NCBI GenBank assembly: GCA_964640725.1
Contig: CAZXIJ010000004.1
Span: 152,579 to 216,578 of the forward strand
Reading direction: 5' to 3'
Origin: CALHVX01 sp964640725
GTDB taxonomy: Bacteria > Pseudomonadota > Gammaproteobacteria > Pseudomonadales > Azotimanducaceae
Length of the DNA stretch: 64,000 bases
Position numbers and translations under genes: made by a program. A model generated the notes under the pieces. That model was not told where the DNA came from and made no database searches. It saw only the letters and a list, made by a program, of their open reading frames with translations. Below, one piece after another: positions 34,304 through 43,394 of the stretch (within the stretch, counting starts at the first letter, position 1; every line of letters begins with the position of its first letter).

Positions 34304-35707
34304 CTAGCGGCCCTTTGGGCGCCGGCCGGCAGAGACGCCGGGCACCCCGCCGGGCCCCGTCATGCCGGGCATGCCCTGGAGGCCGCGCATCATGCGTTGC
34401 ATGCCACCTTTCTTGGTGACCTTCTTCATCATCTTCTGCATCTGCTTGTGCTGCTTGAGCAGCCGATTCACGTCCGGCACCGCAGTCCCGCTGCCGCGGG
34501 CGATGCGCTGCTTGCGGGACCCATTGATCAGGTCCGGGAAGCGCCGCTCCTTGGGCGTCATGGAGTCGATGATCACGGCCATACGCTTGAACTGGCTGTC
34601 ATCGATTTGCGACTGGGCAGCCGCCGGCAGCTGGCCCATGCCGGGCAACTTGTCCATCAATGAAGAAATGCCGCCCATATTGCTCATCTGCTCGAGCTGA
34701 TCGCGAAAGTCCTCAAGATCGAACTTCTGCCCCTTCTGAATCTTCTTGGCGAGCTTTTGCGCCTTCTTTTTGTCGACCTTGCGCTCGGCTTCTTCGATGA
34801 GCGACAGCACGTCGCCCATGCCCAGAATGCGACTGGCCAACCGGTCTGGGTGGAAGGGTTCCAGCGCATCGGTCTTCTCGCCCATGCCGATAAACTTGAT
34901 GGGCTTGCCGGTAATAGCGCGCACGGAGAGCGCTGCGCCGCCCCGGGCGTCGCCGTCGGCCTTGGCCAGCACGACGCCGGTCAGCGGCAAGGCATCGTTG
35001 AACGCCTTCGCCGTATTGGCCGCGTCCTGGCCGGTCATGGCGTCGACCACGAACAGTGTCTCAGCCGGGTTGAGAGCAGCGTGCAGTGCCTGGATCTCGG
35101 CCATCATCTGCGCGTCGACCGCCAGGCGCCCCGCCGTATCGACCAGCAGTACGTCCGCAAACTGACGTTTGGCCTCGGCCAGCGCTCGCTCAACGATCGC
35201 GAGGGGCTGCTCGCTGCCGTCAGACTCGAGCCACTGCGCATCGACTTCGCCCGCCAGGGTCCGCAGCTGTTCGATCGCCGCCGGGCGATAGACGTCCGCC
35301 GAGACGACAGCCACTTTCTTCTTGTGTCGCTCTTTCAAATACCGGGCGAGCTTGGCCACGGTCGTGGTTTTGCCCGCGCCCTGCAGGCCGGCCATCAGGA
35401 TGATGGCCGGCGGTGCGGCGTTCAGGTCGAGGCCGTCGTTCGCCTCGCCCATGACCTGCACCAACGCCTGATGCACCAGCTTGATGAAGGCCTCGCCGGG
35501 GTTCAGCGCGTCCGCCACCGTCTGGCCGAGGGCCTGGGCCCGGACCTGCTCGATGAAATCCTTGACCACCGGCAACGCGACATCGGCCTCCAGCAAAGCC
35601 ATGCGCACATCGCGCAGCGCGTCGGCGATATTGTCGTCGGTCAGTTTGGCTTTGCCGCTCAGGCCTTTAAGGCTTTGCGACAGGCGTTCGGAAAGGCTCT
35701 CAAACAT
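34304..35707 (-). CDS. ffh: Signal recognition particle protein Ffh
   Basis: Ffh binds 4.5S RNA and signal anchors and targets nascent inner-membrane proteins to FtsY. The 467 residues (E. coli 453) have the N domain (ALLEADVALPVVKDF), the GTPase motifs GLQGAGKTTTVAKLA, DVYRPAAIEQL, VDTAGRLAVD and TKxD-equivalent LAKADGDARGGAALS, and the methionine-rich M domain at the C-terminus (KQMQKMMKKV, MQRMMRGLQGMPGM). The start MFESLSERL was chosen over a 19-codon upstream extension. Divergent from the ccsA-like gene. Confidence 0.96.
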   Translation of the reverse strand: MFESLSERLSQSLKGLSGKAKLTDDNIADALRDVRMALLEADVALPVVKDFIEQVRAQALGQTVADALNPGEAFIKLVHQALVQVMGEANDGLDLNAAPPAIILMAGLQGAGKTTTVAKLARYLKERHKKKVAVVSADVYRPAAIEQLRTLAGEVDAQWLESDGSEQPLAIVERALAEAKRQFADVLLVDTAGRLAVDAQMMAEIQALHAALNPAETLFVVDAMTGQDAANTAKAFNDALPLTGVVLAKADGDARGGAALSVRAITGKPIKFIGMGEKTDALEPFHPDRLASRILGMGDVLSLIEEAERKVDKKKAQKLAKKIQKGQKFDLEDFRDQLEQMSNMGGISSLMDKLPGMGQLPAAAQSQIDDSQFKRMAVIIDSMTPKERRFPDLINGSRKQRIARGSGTAVPDVNRLLKQHKQMQKMMKKVTKKGGMQRMMRGLQGMPGMTGPGGVPGVSAGRRPKGR

Positions 35708-35791
35708 GGCGGAAGCGGTCGGCGCAGTGGCTGGGGAGCCCGCAGTATACCGCTTCAAGTGCACCCGGCGTTATGACACACTGCGGTCGCC

Positions 35792-36628
35792 GTGAACGCC
35801 CCTGTCCTTCTGGTGCTCGCCACCATCGCCTGCTACCTCGCTGCCGCGGCTCTGCTGTGGCGCGGCCGCCTTGCTATGCCCGGCGCCCAGGACCCGGCAC
35901 CGGCGCTGGGCTCCCGTACCGGGCTGACACTGGCCGTCCTGGCCGTCGCCGGCCACGCCATCGTCCTGTTCTTCGCGCTCTTCGACGGCACCACGGTGAC
36001 CCTCAACCTGTCCGCGGTGCTGACGCTGCTCCTGTTTGTGGCGACGCTGTTCGTGCTGGTTGCGACCGGCTTCGCGCCGGTGCGAAACCTGCTGTTGCTC
36101 CTGAGCCCACTGTGCGCCCTGGTCATCGCCCTGGCCGCCCTGGTGCCGACGGAAGCAGCTCCCCTGGGGGATCTGTCCGCGCCGCTGGTTGCCCACATAC
36201 TGTTCGCCATCATTGCCTACGGCCTGCTCATCATGGCCACCGGGCAATCGCTGTTGCTGGCCTACCAGGAGCGCGCCCTCCGGGCCCGCCGCGGCGTCGG
36301 GATGATGTCGGTGTTGCCGCCGCTGCAGACCATGGAGCGCCTGTTGTTCGCCATGCTGTGGCTGGGCATCGCCGTGCTGTCGCTCGCCATCGCCACCGGG
36401 TTTGCCTACCTGGACAACCTGTTCGCACAACGGGTCGTGCATCACACGGTGCTGGCTTGCCTGTCCTGGCTGGTCTACGCGGTGCTGCTGACGGGTCGCC
36501 ACCTGGCTGGCTGGCGCGGCGCCACGGCCGTGCGGTTTACCCTGGTTGCGTTCCTGCTGCTGGTGCTCGCCTACCTGGGCAGCAAGTTCGTGATCGAAGT
36601 GCTGCTGGCGCCGGGCGCAACGCCTTGA
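35792..36628 (+). CDS. CcsA/YpjD-like cytochrome c assembly family membrane protein
   Basis: A 278-residue polytopic membrane protein with about eight hydrophobic segments. Its place divergent from ffh and directly before a CorC-like gene is the standard position of ypjD, whose family resembles the cytochrome c assembly protein CcsA. The function of YpjD is not settled, and no WGXWxWD heme-handling motif is visible. The start is GTG at 35792 with a weak ribosome binding site; the stop is 5 bp before the next gene. Confidence 0.8.
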   Translation: MNAPVLLVLATIACYLAAAALLWRGRLAMPGAQDPAPALGSRTGLTLAVLAVAGHAIVLFFALFDGTTVTLNLSAVLTLLLFVATLFVLVATGFAPVRNLLLLLSPLCALVIALAALVPTEAAPLGDLSAPLVAHILFAIIAYGLLIMATGQSLLLAYQERALRARRGVGMMSVLPPLQTMERLLFAMLWLGIAVLSLAIATGFAYLDNLFAQRVVHHTVLACLSWLVYAVLLTGRHLAGWRGATAVRFTLVAFLLLVLAYLGSKFVIEVLLAPGATP

Positions 36629-36633
36629 ACCTC

Positions 36634-37923
36634 ATGGAGCTCACCGCCGGCACCCTGTTCGGCATCATCATCGCCATGACGGTGGCATCGGCCTACTTCT
36701 CCAGCAGCGAGACCGCGATGGTGGCGCTCAATCGCTACCGCCTCAAGCACCTGGTCAAGGAAGGCAACCGCGGGGCCGTCAAAGCCAACGAGCTGCTCCA
36801 GCGTCCAGATCGCCTGCTGGGCATCATCCTCATCGGCAACAACCTGGTGAACTTCAGTGCCGCCAGCGTGGCCACGGTGCTCGGGCTCAAGCTACTGGGC
36901 GATACCGGCGTCGTGCTGGCCCCCATCGTGCTCACTGTGTTCTTTCTGATTTTCGCCGAGGTCGCGCCCAAAACCATGGCCGCCCAGCAGCCAGAAGCGA
37001 TCGCCTTTCGCTCTGCCTACGTGCTGCAGCCCATGCTCAAGCTGATGTACCCCGGCGTGCTGTTCATCAACAGTATCTCGAACCTGATCGTGCGCCCGTT
37101 CCTGAAGAATGCCGATGGCGACGGCGATGAAGGCCTGAGCGTCAAGGAGCTGCGCACCGTCGTCGGTGAGAGCCTGGGCAGCGCCGGGCGCCGCCGCAAC
37201 ATCATGCTGCGGGTCCTCGACCTCGAAGAGGTCACCGTCGACGACATCATGGTGCCGCGGGGCGAGATCACCGGGCTGGACATCGACGACGACATCGATG
37301 AGCTGATCACCGCCATGTCGAAAAGCCAGCACACGCGCATGCCGGTCTACAAATCGCACATCAACAACATTCTGGGCGTGATGCATCTGCGCCGCGCCAC
37401 CCGCTTCATCAACCACGGCGACATCAACAAGGCCGAGCTCCTGGCTGTCGCCAATGAGCCCTACTTCGTGCCCGAAGGCACGCCGCTGCACACGCAGCTG
37501 TTCAATTTTCAGAAGCAGAAACAGCGGATCGCGCTGATCGTCGACGAGTACGGCGATATCCAGGGCATCGTCACCCTGGAAGACATCCTCGAAGAGATCG
37601 TCGGCGAGTTCACCACCGACTTCGCAGCGCACATGCCTGACATTGAGCTGCAGGAGGACGGCGCGCATCTCGCCGACGGCCTGGCCCTGGTTCGCGATAT
37701 CAATCGCGCCCTGAAGTGGACGCTCCCGGAATCAGGACCAAAGACCCTGAACGGCCTGGTGCTGGAGCATCTGGAAACGATCCCCGACAACAACCTCTGC
37801 CTGGAGATCGAGGGCTACCGCTTCGAAACGGTGCAGATCAGCGACAACGTGGTCCGCACCGTCAAGATCACGCCCGCCAGCGCCGATTCATCGCCGAGAC
37901 AATCGCCTGCAGCGAGGACGTGA
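36634..37923 (+). CDS. HlyC/CorC (CNNM/DUF21-CBS) family transporter-associated protein
   Basis: A 429-residue membrane protein of the CorB/CNNM type, linked to Mg2+ and Co2+ transport. Order: a DUF21 membrane domain (about 1-190) with AYFSSSETAMVALNRYRLKHL and GNNLVNFSAASVAT; two CBS domains (about 205-335) with DIMVPRGEITGLDI, HTRMPVYKSHINNILGVMHLR and IVDEYGDIQGIVTLEDILEEIVGE; and a C-terminal CorC/HlyC domain. The start used is ATG 36634; a TTG three codons earlier overlaps the upstream stop. The last 56 bp overlap the 3' end of leuA on the other strand. Confidence 0.92.
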   Translation: MELTAGTLFGIIIAMTVASAYFSSSETAMVALNRYRLKHLVKEGNRGAVKANELLQRPDRLLGIILIGNNLVNFSAASVATVLGLKLLGDTGVVLAPIVLTVFFLIFAEVAPKTMAAQQPEAIAFRSAYVLQPMLKLMYPGVLFINSISNLIVRPFLKNADGDGDEGLSVKELRTVVGESLGSAGRRRNIMLRVLDLEEVTVDDIMVPRGEITGLDIDDDIDELITAMSKSQHTRMPVYKSHINNILGVMHLRRATRFINHGDINKAELLAVANEPYFVPEGTPLHTQLFNFQKQKQRIALIVDEYGDIQGIVTLEDILEEIVGEFTTDFAAHMPDIELQEDGAHLADGLALVRDINRALKWTLPESGPKTLNGLVLEHLETIPDNNLCLEIEGYRFETVQISDNVVRTVKITPASADSSPRQSPAART

Positions 37924-39583
37924 TGGTGTTCCGGGACAGGCCGATCCCGTAACAGGCCTCCCCCTCGCCGTTATCGATGCCGAGCAGGCAGATCGCCTTC
38001 GCGTCAGAACCGGCCCGCAGCGAGTGCTCGTGGTACTCGACGATGTTCAGGGGCTCGTTCAGCGTCTCAACCAGGCCGTTCACAAAGGCCTCGATGGGGC
38101 CGCTGCCCTGCCCGTCGATGCTCACCGGCTGATCGTTGGCCAGCAGCCGGGCAACGACACGCTGATCCGCATCGCGCCCCGTCAGCAGATCGTAGTCCTT
38201 CAGGACATAGGGGCCTGATTCCACCACGTACTCTTTGAGCAGTGCGTCCAGGATCTCTTCGGTTTTGACCTCGCGGTCCAGCTGCTCGGTCAGCTCCTGC
38301 ACGATGCGAGAAAACTCCACCAGCATCTGCCGGGGCAGGTTAATGCCGAAGTGCTCTTCGAGAATGAAGCCGGTGCCGCCCTTGCCGGACTGGCTGTTCA
38401 CCCGGATGGCTTCTTTGTAGCTGGAGCCCACGTCCGCCGGATCGATGGGCAGATAGGGCACCTCCCAGTGGGCGCGATCGACCTTGCTCATGCCTTTGCG
38501 AATGGCGTCCTGGTGCGAACCGGAAAAGGCCGTGAACACCAGGTCTCCGGCGTAGGGATGCCGCTCCGGCACCGCCAGTTTGTTGATCGCCTCGACGGTC
38601 TCGCGAATGCGCGGCATGGCCCGAAAATCGAGCTGCGGGTCCACGCCCTGGCTGAAAAAGTTCATGGCCGTGGTCACGATGTCGCAGTTGCCCGTGCGCT
38701 CGCCGTTGCCGAACAGCGTACCTTCCACCCGCTCGGCACCGGCCATCAGCGCCAGCTCCGTGGCCGCGACGCCGGTGCCCCGATCGTTGTGGGTATGGAG
38801 GCTGACCACGATGCTGTCCCGGTCCGGAAAGTGCCGACAGAACCATTCGACCTGGTCGGCGTACACATTTGGTGTCGCCATCTCGACCGTCGACGGCAGG
38901 TTGATGATGATCGGAGACTCTGCGCTGGCGCCCCAGGTCTCGGCCACCGCGCTGCAGATGTCGACCGCGAACGGCAGCTCTGTGCCCGTAAAGGACTCCG
39001 GGCTGTACTCGAAGGTAATGTCGGAATCCAGGCTCTCGAGCCCCTCGCGCACGACTTTCGTACCTTCGACAGCGAGATCGATGATGCCCTGTTTGTCCAT
39101 GCCGAACACCACACGGCGCTGCAGCTCTGACGTTGAGTTGTACAGGTGAAAAATGCAGCTCGGCACGCCCTGCAGCGCCTCGACGGTGCGGGAGATCAGC
39201 TCGGGACGGGCCTGGCAAAGCACCTGAATCGTCACCCCTTCGGGGATTCGGCCTTCATCGACAATCCGGCGGATGAAATCGAAATCGGGCTGCGAGGCCG
39301 CCGGAAACCCCACCTCCAGCTCCGCAAAGCCCACCTCCAGCAGCAGATCGAACAGGCGCAGCTTCTCGTCCACATTCATGGGATCGATCAGCGCCTGATT
39401 GCCGTCTCGCAGATCAACGCTGCACCACCGCGGCGGCGCGCTGAGCACTTTGGACGGCCACTGGCGATCCGGCAGATCGATCGGAGGAAAGGGGCGGTAC
39501 TTCTCGAACGGCATGCGGCCGGCGGCGCGGCCAGCGGGCCGCTGTCGGGCCGCCTGGGGGGGCGTATTTTGTTGCGCGGTCAT
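37868..39583 (-). CDS. leuA: 2-isopropylmalate synthase
   Basis: LeuA condenses acetyl-CoA with 2-oxoisovalerate in the first leucine-specific step. The 571 residues fit the long (type 2) form. The catalytic TIM barrel shows WCSVDLRDGNQALIDPM, ELEVGFPAASQPDFDF, SLHTHNDRGTGVAATEL (metal-binding HTHND) and VEGTLFGNGERTGN; the C-terminal regulatory domain follows GPIEAFVNGLVETL and would bind leucine. The start MTAQQNTPPQ was chosen over a frame 34 codons longer. It converges on, and overlaps, the CorC-like gene. Confidence 0.94.
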   Translation of the reverse strand: MTAQQNTPPQAARQRPAGRAAGRMPFEKYRPFPPIDLPDRQWPSKVLSAPPRWCSVDLRDGNQALIDPMNVDEKLRLFDLLLEVGFAELEVGFPAASQPDFDFIRRIVDEGRIPEGVTIQVLCQARPELISRTVEALQGVPSCIFHLYNSTSELQRRVVFGMDKQGIIDLAVEGTKVVREGLESLDSDITFEYSPESFTGTELPFAVDICSAVAETWGASAESPIIINLPSTVEMATPNVYADQVEWFCRHFPDRDSIVVSLHTHNDRGTGVAATELALMAGAERVEGTLFGNGERTGNCDIVTTAMNFFSQGVDPQLDFRAMPRIRETVEAINKLAVPERHPYAGDLVFTAFSGSHQDAIRKGMSKVDRAHWEVPYLPIDPADVGSSYKEAIRVNSQSGKGGTGFILEEHFGINLPRQMLVEFSRIVQELTEQLDREVKTEEILDALLKEYVVESGPYVLKDYDLLTGRDADQRVVARLLANDQPVSIDGQGSGPIEAFVNGLVETLNEPLNIVEYHEHSLRAGSDAKAICLLGIDNGEGEACYGIGLSRNTITSSLQAIVSAMNRRWRA

Positions 39584-39904
39584 CGTTGCTCTCGGTCTTG
39601 TCGCGGGGCGCCGGTGGATGCTATCGCATTTGGGCAAGGACGGGTCATCGCCCCCGGAGCCTGGCTGGCTTGGGATTCGGATCATCTGGGTGGGCGTGAG
39701 CCCTGGAGGGGAAGGTTATGCCGGCAGCGCCGGCAGTCGCAGCTGGGCCAGCAGGCGTGCCGCGTCGCCGATACCCGTTGCCAATGCAGCAATCAGCGCC
39801 AGGGCAAAACCCGGGGCGGCGACGTTGGCAGGGAAGCGCACAGAACACATACCCGGATCATAGCGCCCGATGCGCAGCGGGTCTACGGCGGTCGGGCGCG
39901 CTGG
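39584..39904. other. 321-bp region upstream of leuA
   Basis: Both flanking genes are on the minus strand, so this should hold the leuA promoter and leader. I see no Leu-codon-rich attenuator peptide and no T-box. It contains one small frame (39716-39850) listed separately. Confidence 0.4.
39716..39850 (-). CDS. Possible 44-residue small hydrophobic protein upstream of leuA
   Basis: A minus-strand frame from ATG 39848-39850 to TAA 39716-39718 encodes 44 residues with a hydrophobic centre (GFALALIAALATGIG) followed by RLLAQLRLPALPA. It could be a small membrane protein or a leader, but there is no good ribosome binding site and no recognisable family, so it may be chance. Confidence 0.25.
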   Translation of the reverse strand: MCSVRFPANVAAPGFALALIAALATGIGDAARLLAQLRLPALPA

Positions 39905-40447
39905 CTAGGGATCCAGCGGATCCGGAGAAGTCTGTGGCCGCAGGCCGTCCCGAAAGCGCTGGCCATTGCTGACATAGTGCGCGGCGCTGGCCTTGAGCCC
40001 GGCCACCTGCTCCGGCCCCAGGGTCTTGACGACCTTGCCGGGAGCACCCATGACCACGGAGTTATCGGGAATCTCCTTGCCCTCCGTAATGAGGGCGCCG
40101 GCGCCGATCAGGCAATTGGCGCCAATTCGGGCCCCGTTGAGTACGACAGCGTTAATGCCGATCAGGCTGTTGTCCCCAATCTGGCAGCCATGCAGCATCA
40201 CCTTGTGCCCGACGGTGACGCTCTCGCCGATGAGCAGGGGAAAACCAGGGTCCGTATGCAGCACCGCGCCGTCCTGCACATTGCTCCCGGCGCCCACGAC
40301 AATGCGGTCCGCATCGCCCCGGAGCACCGCGCCGAACCAGATGCTGGCCCCCTCGCCCAGCTCAACACTGCCCACCACAGTGGCATTTTCGGCCACAAAG
40401 TAAGCGCCCTGCGCTTTCACCCGACGATCGTCCAGCTCCCAAAGCAT
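39905..40447 (-). CDS. Gamma-class carbonic anhydrase-like hexapeptide-repeat protein
   Basis: A 180-residue left-handed beta-helix protein of the gamma carbonic anhydrase (YrdA/Cam) family. The repeats run through residues 18-140 with the usual I/V-G-x-x periodicity, and three zinc-ligand histidines are visible: H64 (VLHTD), H81 and H86 (VGHKVMLHGC). The RGD in AVLRGDADRI is the family subunit-contact motif. Carbonic anhydrase activity is not certain for YrdA-type members. Confidence 0.9.
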   Translation of the reverse strand: MLWELDDRRVKAQGAYFVAENATVVGSVELGEGASIWFGAVLRGDADRIVVGAGSNVQDGAVLHTDPGFPLLIGESVTVGHKVMLHGCQIGDNSLIGINAVVLNGARIGANCLIGAGALITEGKEIPDNSVVMGAPGKVVKTLGPEQVAGLKASAAHYVSNGQRFRDGLRPQTSPDPLDP

Positions 40448-40638
40448 TCCCTCTCCTTCCGCACCGCGGCTTTCACAATTTCCTTACAGGCCGAGACACC
40501 TTGCCGATACCTCGCCCCCGCTCGCTGCCGCATATTACTCGCCAACAACGCTGCTGTGCCCAACAACAGAACGTCGCACCGCCTGGCTCGCCAGGCGCAA
40601 GCGCCGCAGGCACCGCAGAGGGCTTCACCGGGGGAACC

Positions 40639-41016
40639 ATGAAAATCAGACTGCCCGCGTTCGATGTGATGCTGGACCTGGCACGCAACGATCCGGCTCA
40701 ACTGGAAGCACTGCGCGAGACGCTGACCTCAGCCGTCATCGCCGGCGCTGCCAGCGATGACCATCGGCGCCGCCTCAAGGGCCTCCAGTTCCGCATCGAG
40801 ATGGAGCGCCGGCGAGCGGCCACACCGCTGGCCGCGACGATACGCATCTCGGAAATGATGACCCAGTCCCTCGCAGACCTGCACCGGACCCTCGTGATAC
40901 CGCTCGAGCCGCAGCCGCCCAAACGCGCAGCGATGGCCGGGGGCGTGCGACCAGTCACAGCAGCGCCGACGCCTCAGGCGACGGTCCTGCAGTTTCGGGC
41001 TCCGGAGACCGACTAG
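40639..41016 (+). CDS. DUF3135-like small cytoplasmic protein
   Basis: A 125-residue protein with no signal or membrane segment. The pattern LPAFDVMLDLARNDPAQLEAL, then HRRRLKGLQFRIEMERRRA and ATIRISEMMTQSL matches the small proteobacterial family DUF3135 as I remember it; function unknown. GGGGGAA lies just before the ATG at 40639, so the longer frame from 40501 is not needed. The C-terminal 35 residues are Pro/Ala-rich and look unstructured. Confidence 0.75.
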   Translation: MKIRLPAFDVMLDLARNDPAQLEALRETLTSAVIAGAASDDHRRRLKGLQFRIEMERRRAATPLAATIRISEMMTQSLADLHRTLVIPLEPQPPKRAAMAGGVRPVTAAPTPQATVLQFRAPETD

Positions 41017-41047
41017 GCTTTCCGACCGCCGGGAACGGGTTAAGAAG

Positions 41048-41095
41048 ACCCATCCGGGGACCCATCCGGGGACCCGTCCGGGGACCCGTCCAGGA
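41048..41095. repeat. 12-bp tandem repeat, four copies
   Basis: The unit ACCCRTCCGGGG is repeated four times head to tail, the last copy diverged at its end. It lies between the DUF3135-like stop and the Nudix gene. No spacers, so not CRISPR. Confidence 0.9.
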
Positions 41096-41173
41096 CCGGA
41101 ACGCGGCCTGAACGACGTGCACCTCACCATCTTTGTGCCATAGTGAGAGGTTGTTCGAGGAGCTCCGCGACCC

Positions 41174-41722
41174 ATGAACTTTTGCAGCCGCTGTGGCGGC
41201 GCGATCAAACAAGAAATTCCGCAGGGCGACAACCGCCCGCGCAGCGTGTGCAGCCAGTGCGGCACCATCCACTACGTGAACCCGCGCATCATCGCCGGGT
41301 GCCTGGTCACGGCGGGCGACCGTGTGTTGCTCTGTCAGCGCGCCATCGAGCCGCGGCGCGGGTACTGGACCCTGCCCGCGGGCTTCATGGAAAATGGCGA
41401 GACCACCGAGCAAGGCGCAGCCCGAGAAACGCTTGAGGAAGCCTGCGCCGAGGTCGACATGCACGGGCTCTATACGCTCTTCAGCCTGCCGCATATCTCC
41501 CAGGTGTATCTGTTCTATCGCGCGGAGCTGAAGGGCGATGCTTTCGGTGCTGGCGAAGAGTCCCTGGCCGTTGACCTTTTTGACGAAGCACAGATCCCCT
41601 GGGACGCCCTGTCTTTCCCTGTGATCACCGCAACGCTCAAGCACTACTTTGCCGACCGCCAGACCGGCCAGTTTCCGACCCGCAGCGAAGTGATCGAGTT
41701 TCGCCGCCGGGCACCGACCTGA
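41174..41722 (+). CDS. Nudix hydrolase with N-terminal zinc ribbon
   Basis: A 182-residue nucleotide-pyrophosphatase family protein. A zinc ribbon is formed by C4, C7, C26 and C29 (FCSRCGG and VCSQCGT). The Nudix box is complete at about 70-92 (GFMENGE, then RETLEEACAEV) with all metal-binding glutamates. The zinc ribbon plus HYVNPRIIAGCLV resembles NADH pyrophosphatase-like and ADP-ribose-type Nudix enzymes, but the substrate cannot be read from sequence. Confidence 0.9.
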   Translation: MNFCSRCGGAIKQEIPQGDNRPRSVCSQCGTIHYVNPRIIAGCLVTAGDRVLLCQRAIEPRRGYWTLPAGFMENGETTEQGAARETLEEACAEVDMHGLYTLFSLPHISQVYLFYRAELKGDAFGAGEESLAVDLFDEAQIPWDALSFPVITATLKHYFADRQTGQFPTRSEVIEFRRRAPT

Positions 41723-41840
41723 ACGTTGCTGTCGCGCGCGACATGCACGGCTCTTGCCACCGCATCGGCCGGTCAACCTATGAGCCACACTTTCCTTACG
41801 CTATATTTGCGCGTTAACTGACAGGCGCCCCGGAGAATCC

Positions 41841-43385
41841 ATGACCTCACCGATTGAACAGGTTAAGACCGAGCTGGCAGCACGCCAGACAGCCGCCCGG
41901 CTGGGTGGCGGCGAGCGCCGGATCGAACGCCAGCACGCCAAGGGCAAGTTAACGGCCCGGGAACGGCTCGAGCTGCTGCTCGACGAAGGCAGCTTTGAAG
42001 AGTGGGACATGCTGGTCGAGCACCGAAACACCGATTTCGGCATGGAGGAACAGCGGATTCCGGGCGATGGCGTGGTCACCGGCCACGGCACAATCGACGG
42101 CCGGCTGGTATTCGTGTTCAGCCACGACTTCACGGTCTTTGGCGGCGGCCTGTCCGAGGCGCATGCAGAGAAGATCTGCAAAGTCATGGACCAGGCGATG
42201 AAAGTCGGCGCGCCCTTCATCGGGCTCAACGATTCCGGCGGTGCTCGAATCCAGGAGGGCGTAGCATCCCTGGGCGGCTACGCCGAGATCTTCCAGCGCA
42301 ACGTGCTGGCAAGCGGTGTCATCCCGCAGCTGTCGCTCATCATGGGTCCCTGCGCCGGCGGCGCCGTGTACTCCCCCGCCATGACCGACTTCATTTTCAT
42401 GGTCGAAGACTCTTCCTACATGTTTGTGACCGGGCCCGACGTGGTCAAAACCGTCACCGCCGAGGTTGTGTCCCCCGAGGAACTGGGTGGCGCGTCGATC
42501 CACAACCGCAAGTCCGGAGTGGCGGACCTGGGCATCGAGAACGATGTCGAAGCCCTGCTGATGACGCGGCGCTTTTTTGGCTACCTGCCCAGCAACAACC
42601 GGGAGCGCGCGCCGACCCGACCAACCACCGACCCCACTGATCGCGAAGAGCCTTCCCTGGAGACTCTGGTCCCGGCCGACCCCGCAAAGCCGTACGACAT
42701 CAAGGAAGTGATCGTCAAAGTGGCAGACGAGGGCGAGTTTTTCGAAACCCAGCCAGAGTACGCGCAGAACATGGTGGTGGGATTCATCCGCATGGCGGGC
42801 GAAACGATCGGTGTGGTCGCCAACCAGCCCATGGTCCTCGCCGGCTGCCTGGACATCGACTCATCCAAGAAAGGCGCGCGTTTCGTGCGTTTTTGCGACG
42901 CCTTCAACATCCCGATTCTGACTCTGGTGGATGTGCCTGGCTTTATGCCGGGCACTGCGCAGGAGTACGGCGGCATCATCAAACACGGTGCCAAGCTGCT
43001 CTATGCCTATGCCGAGTGCACGGTGCCGAAGGTCACGCTGATCACCCGCAAAGCCTACGGTGGGGCCTACGACGTCATGGCGTCCAAGCATCTGCGCGGG
43101 GACGTCAACTTCGCCTGGCCCAGTGCCGAGATCGCCGTCATGGGCGCCAAGGGTGCGGTCGAGATCATCTTCCGCCAGGACATCGGTGATCCGGAAAAGA
43201 TTCAGGCGCGTACCGACGAGTACCAGGCCAAGTTCGCGACGCCCTTCGTGGCGGCTCAGCGCGGCTATATCGACGACGTGATCGCGCCCCAGGAAAGCCG
43301 GGCGCGCATCTGCCGCTCCTTCGCGATGCTCAAGAACAAAAAACTAGAAAACCCGTGGCGCAAGCACGGCAACATCCCGCTCTAA
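41841..43385 (+). CDS. pccB: Propionyl-CoA carboxylase, carboxyltransferase (beta) subunit
   Basis: This subunit moves the carboxyl group from biotin to propionyl-CoA, giving methylmalonyl-CoA. The 514 residues have the N-terminal LTARERLELLLDEGSFEEWD, the two oxyanion glycine-rich regions (NDSGGARIQEGV and CAGGAVYSPAMTDF; later VDVPGFMPGTAQEYGGIIKHG) and the C-terminal YGGAYDVMASKHL. Similarity is strongest to PCC-beta, and the neighbours mce and mcm complete the propionate route. The biotin carboxylase subunit follows 9 bp downstream. Confidence 0.94.
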   Translation: MTSPIEQVKTELAARQTAARLGGGERRIERQHAKGKLTARERLELLLDEGSFEEWDMLVEHRNTDFGMEEQRIPGDGVVTGHGTIDGRLVFVFSHDFTVFGGGLSEAHAEKICKVMDQAMKVGAPFIGLNDSGGARIQEGVASLGGYAEIFQRNVLASGVIPQLSLIMGPCAGGAVYSPAMTDFIFMVEDSSYMFVTGPDVVKTVTAEVVSPEELGGASIHNRKSGVADLGIENDVEALLMTRRFFGYLPSNNRERAPTRPTTDPTDREEPSLETLVPADPAKPYDIKEVIVKVADEGEFFETQPEYAQNMVVGFIRMAGETIGVVANQPMVLAGCLDIDSSKKGARFVRFCDAFNIPILTLVDVPGFMPGTAQEYGGIIKHGAKLLYAYAECTVPKVTLITRKAYGGAYDVMASKHLRGDVNFAWPSAEIAVMGAKGAVEIIFRQDIGDPEKIQARTDEYQAKFATPFVAAQRGYIDDVIAPQESRARICRSFAMLKNKKLENPWRKHGNIPL

Positions 43386-43394
43386 GGGGGCGCT

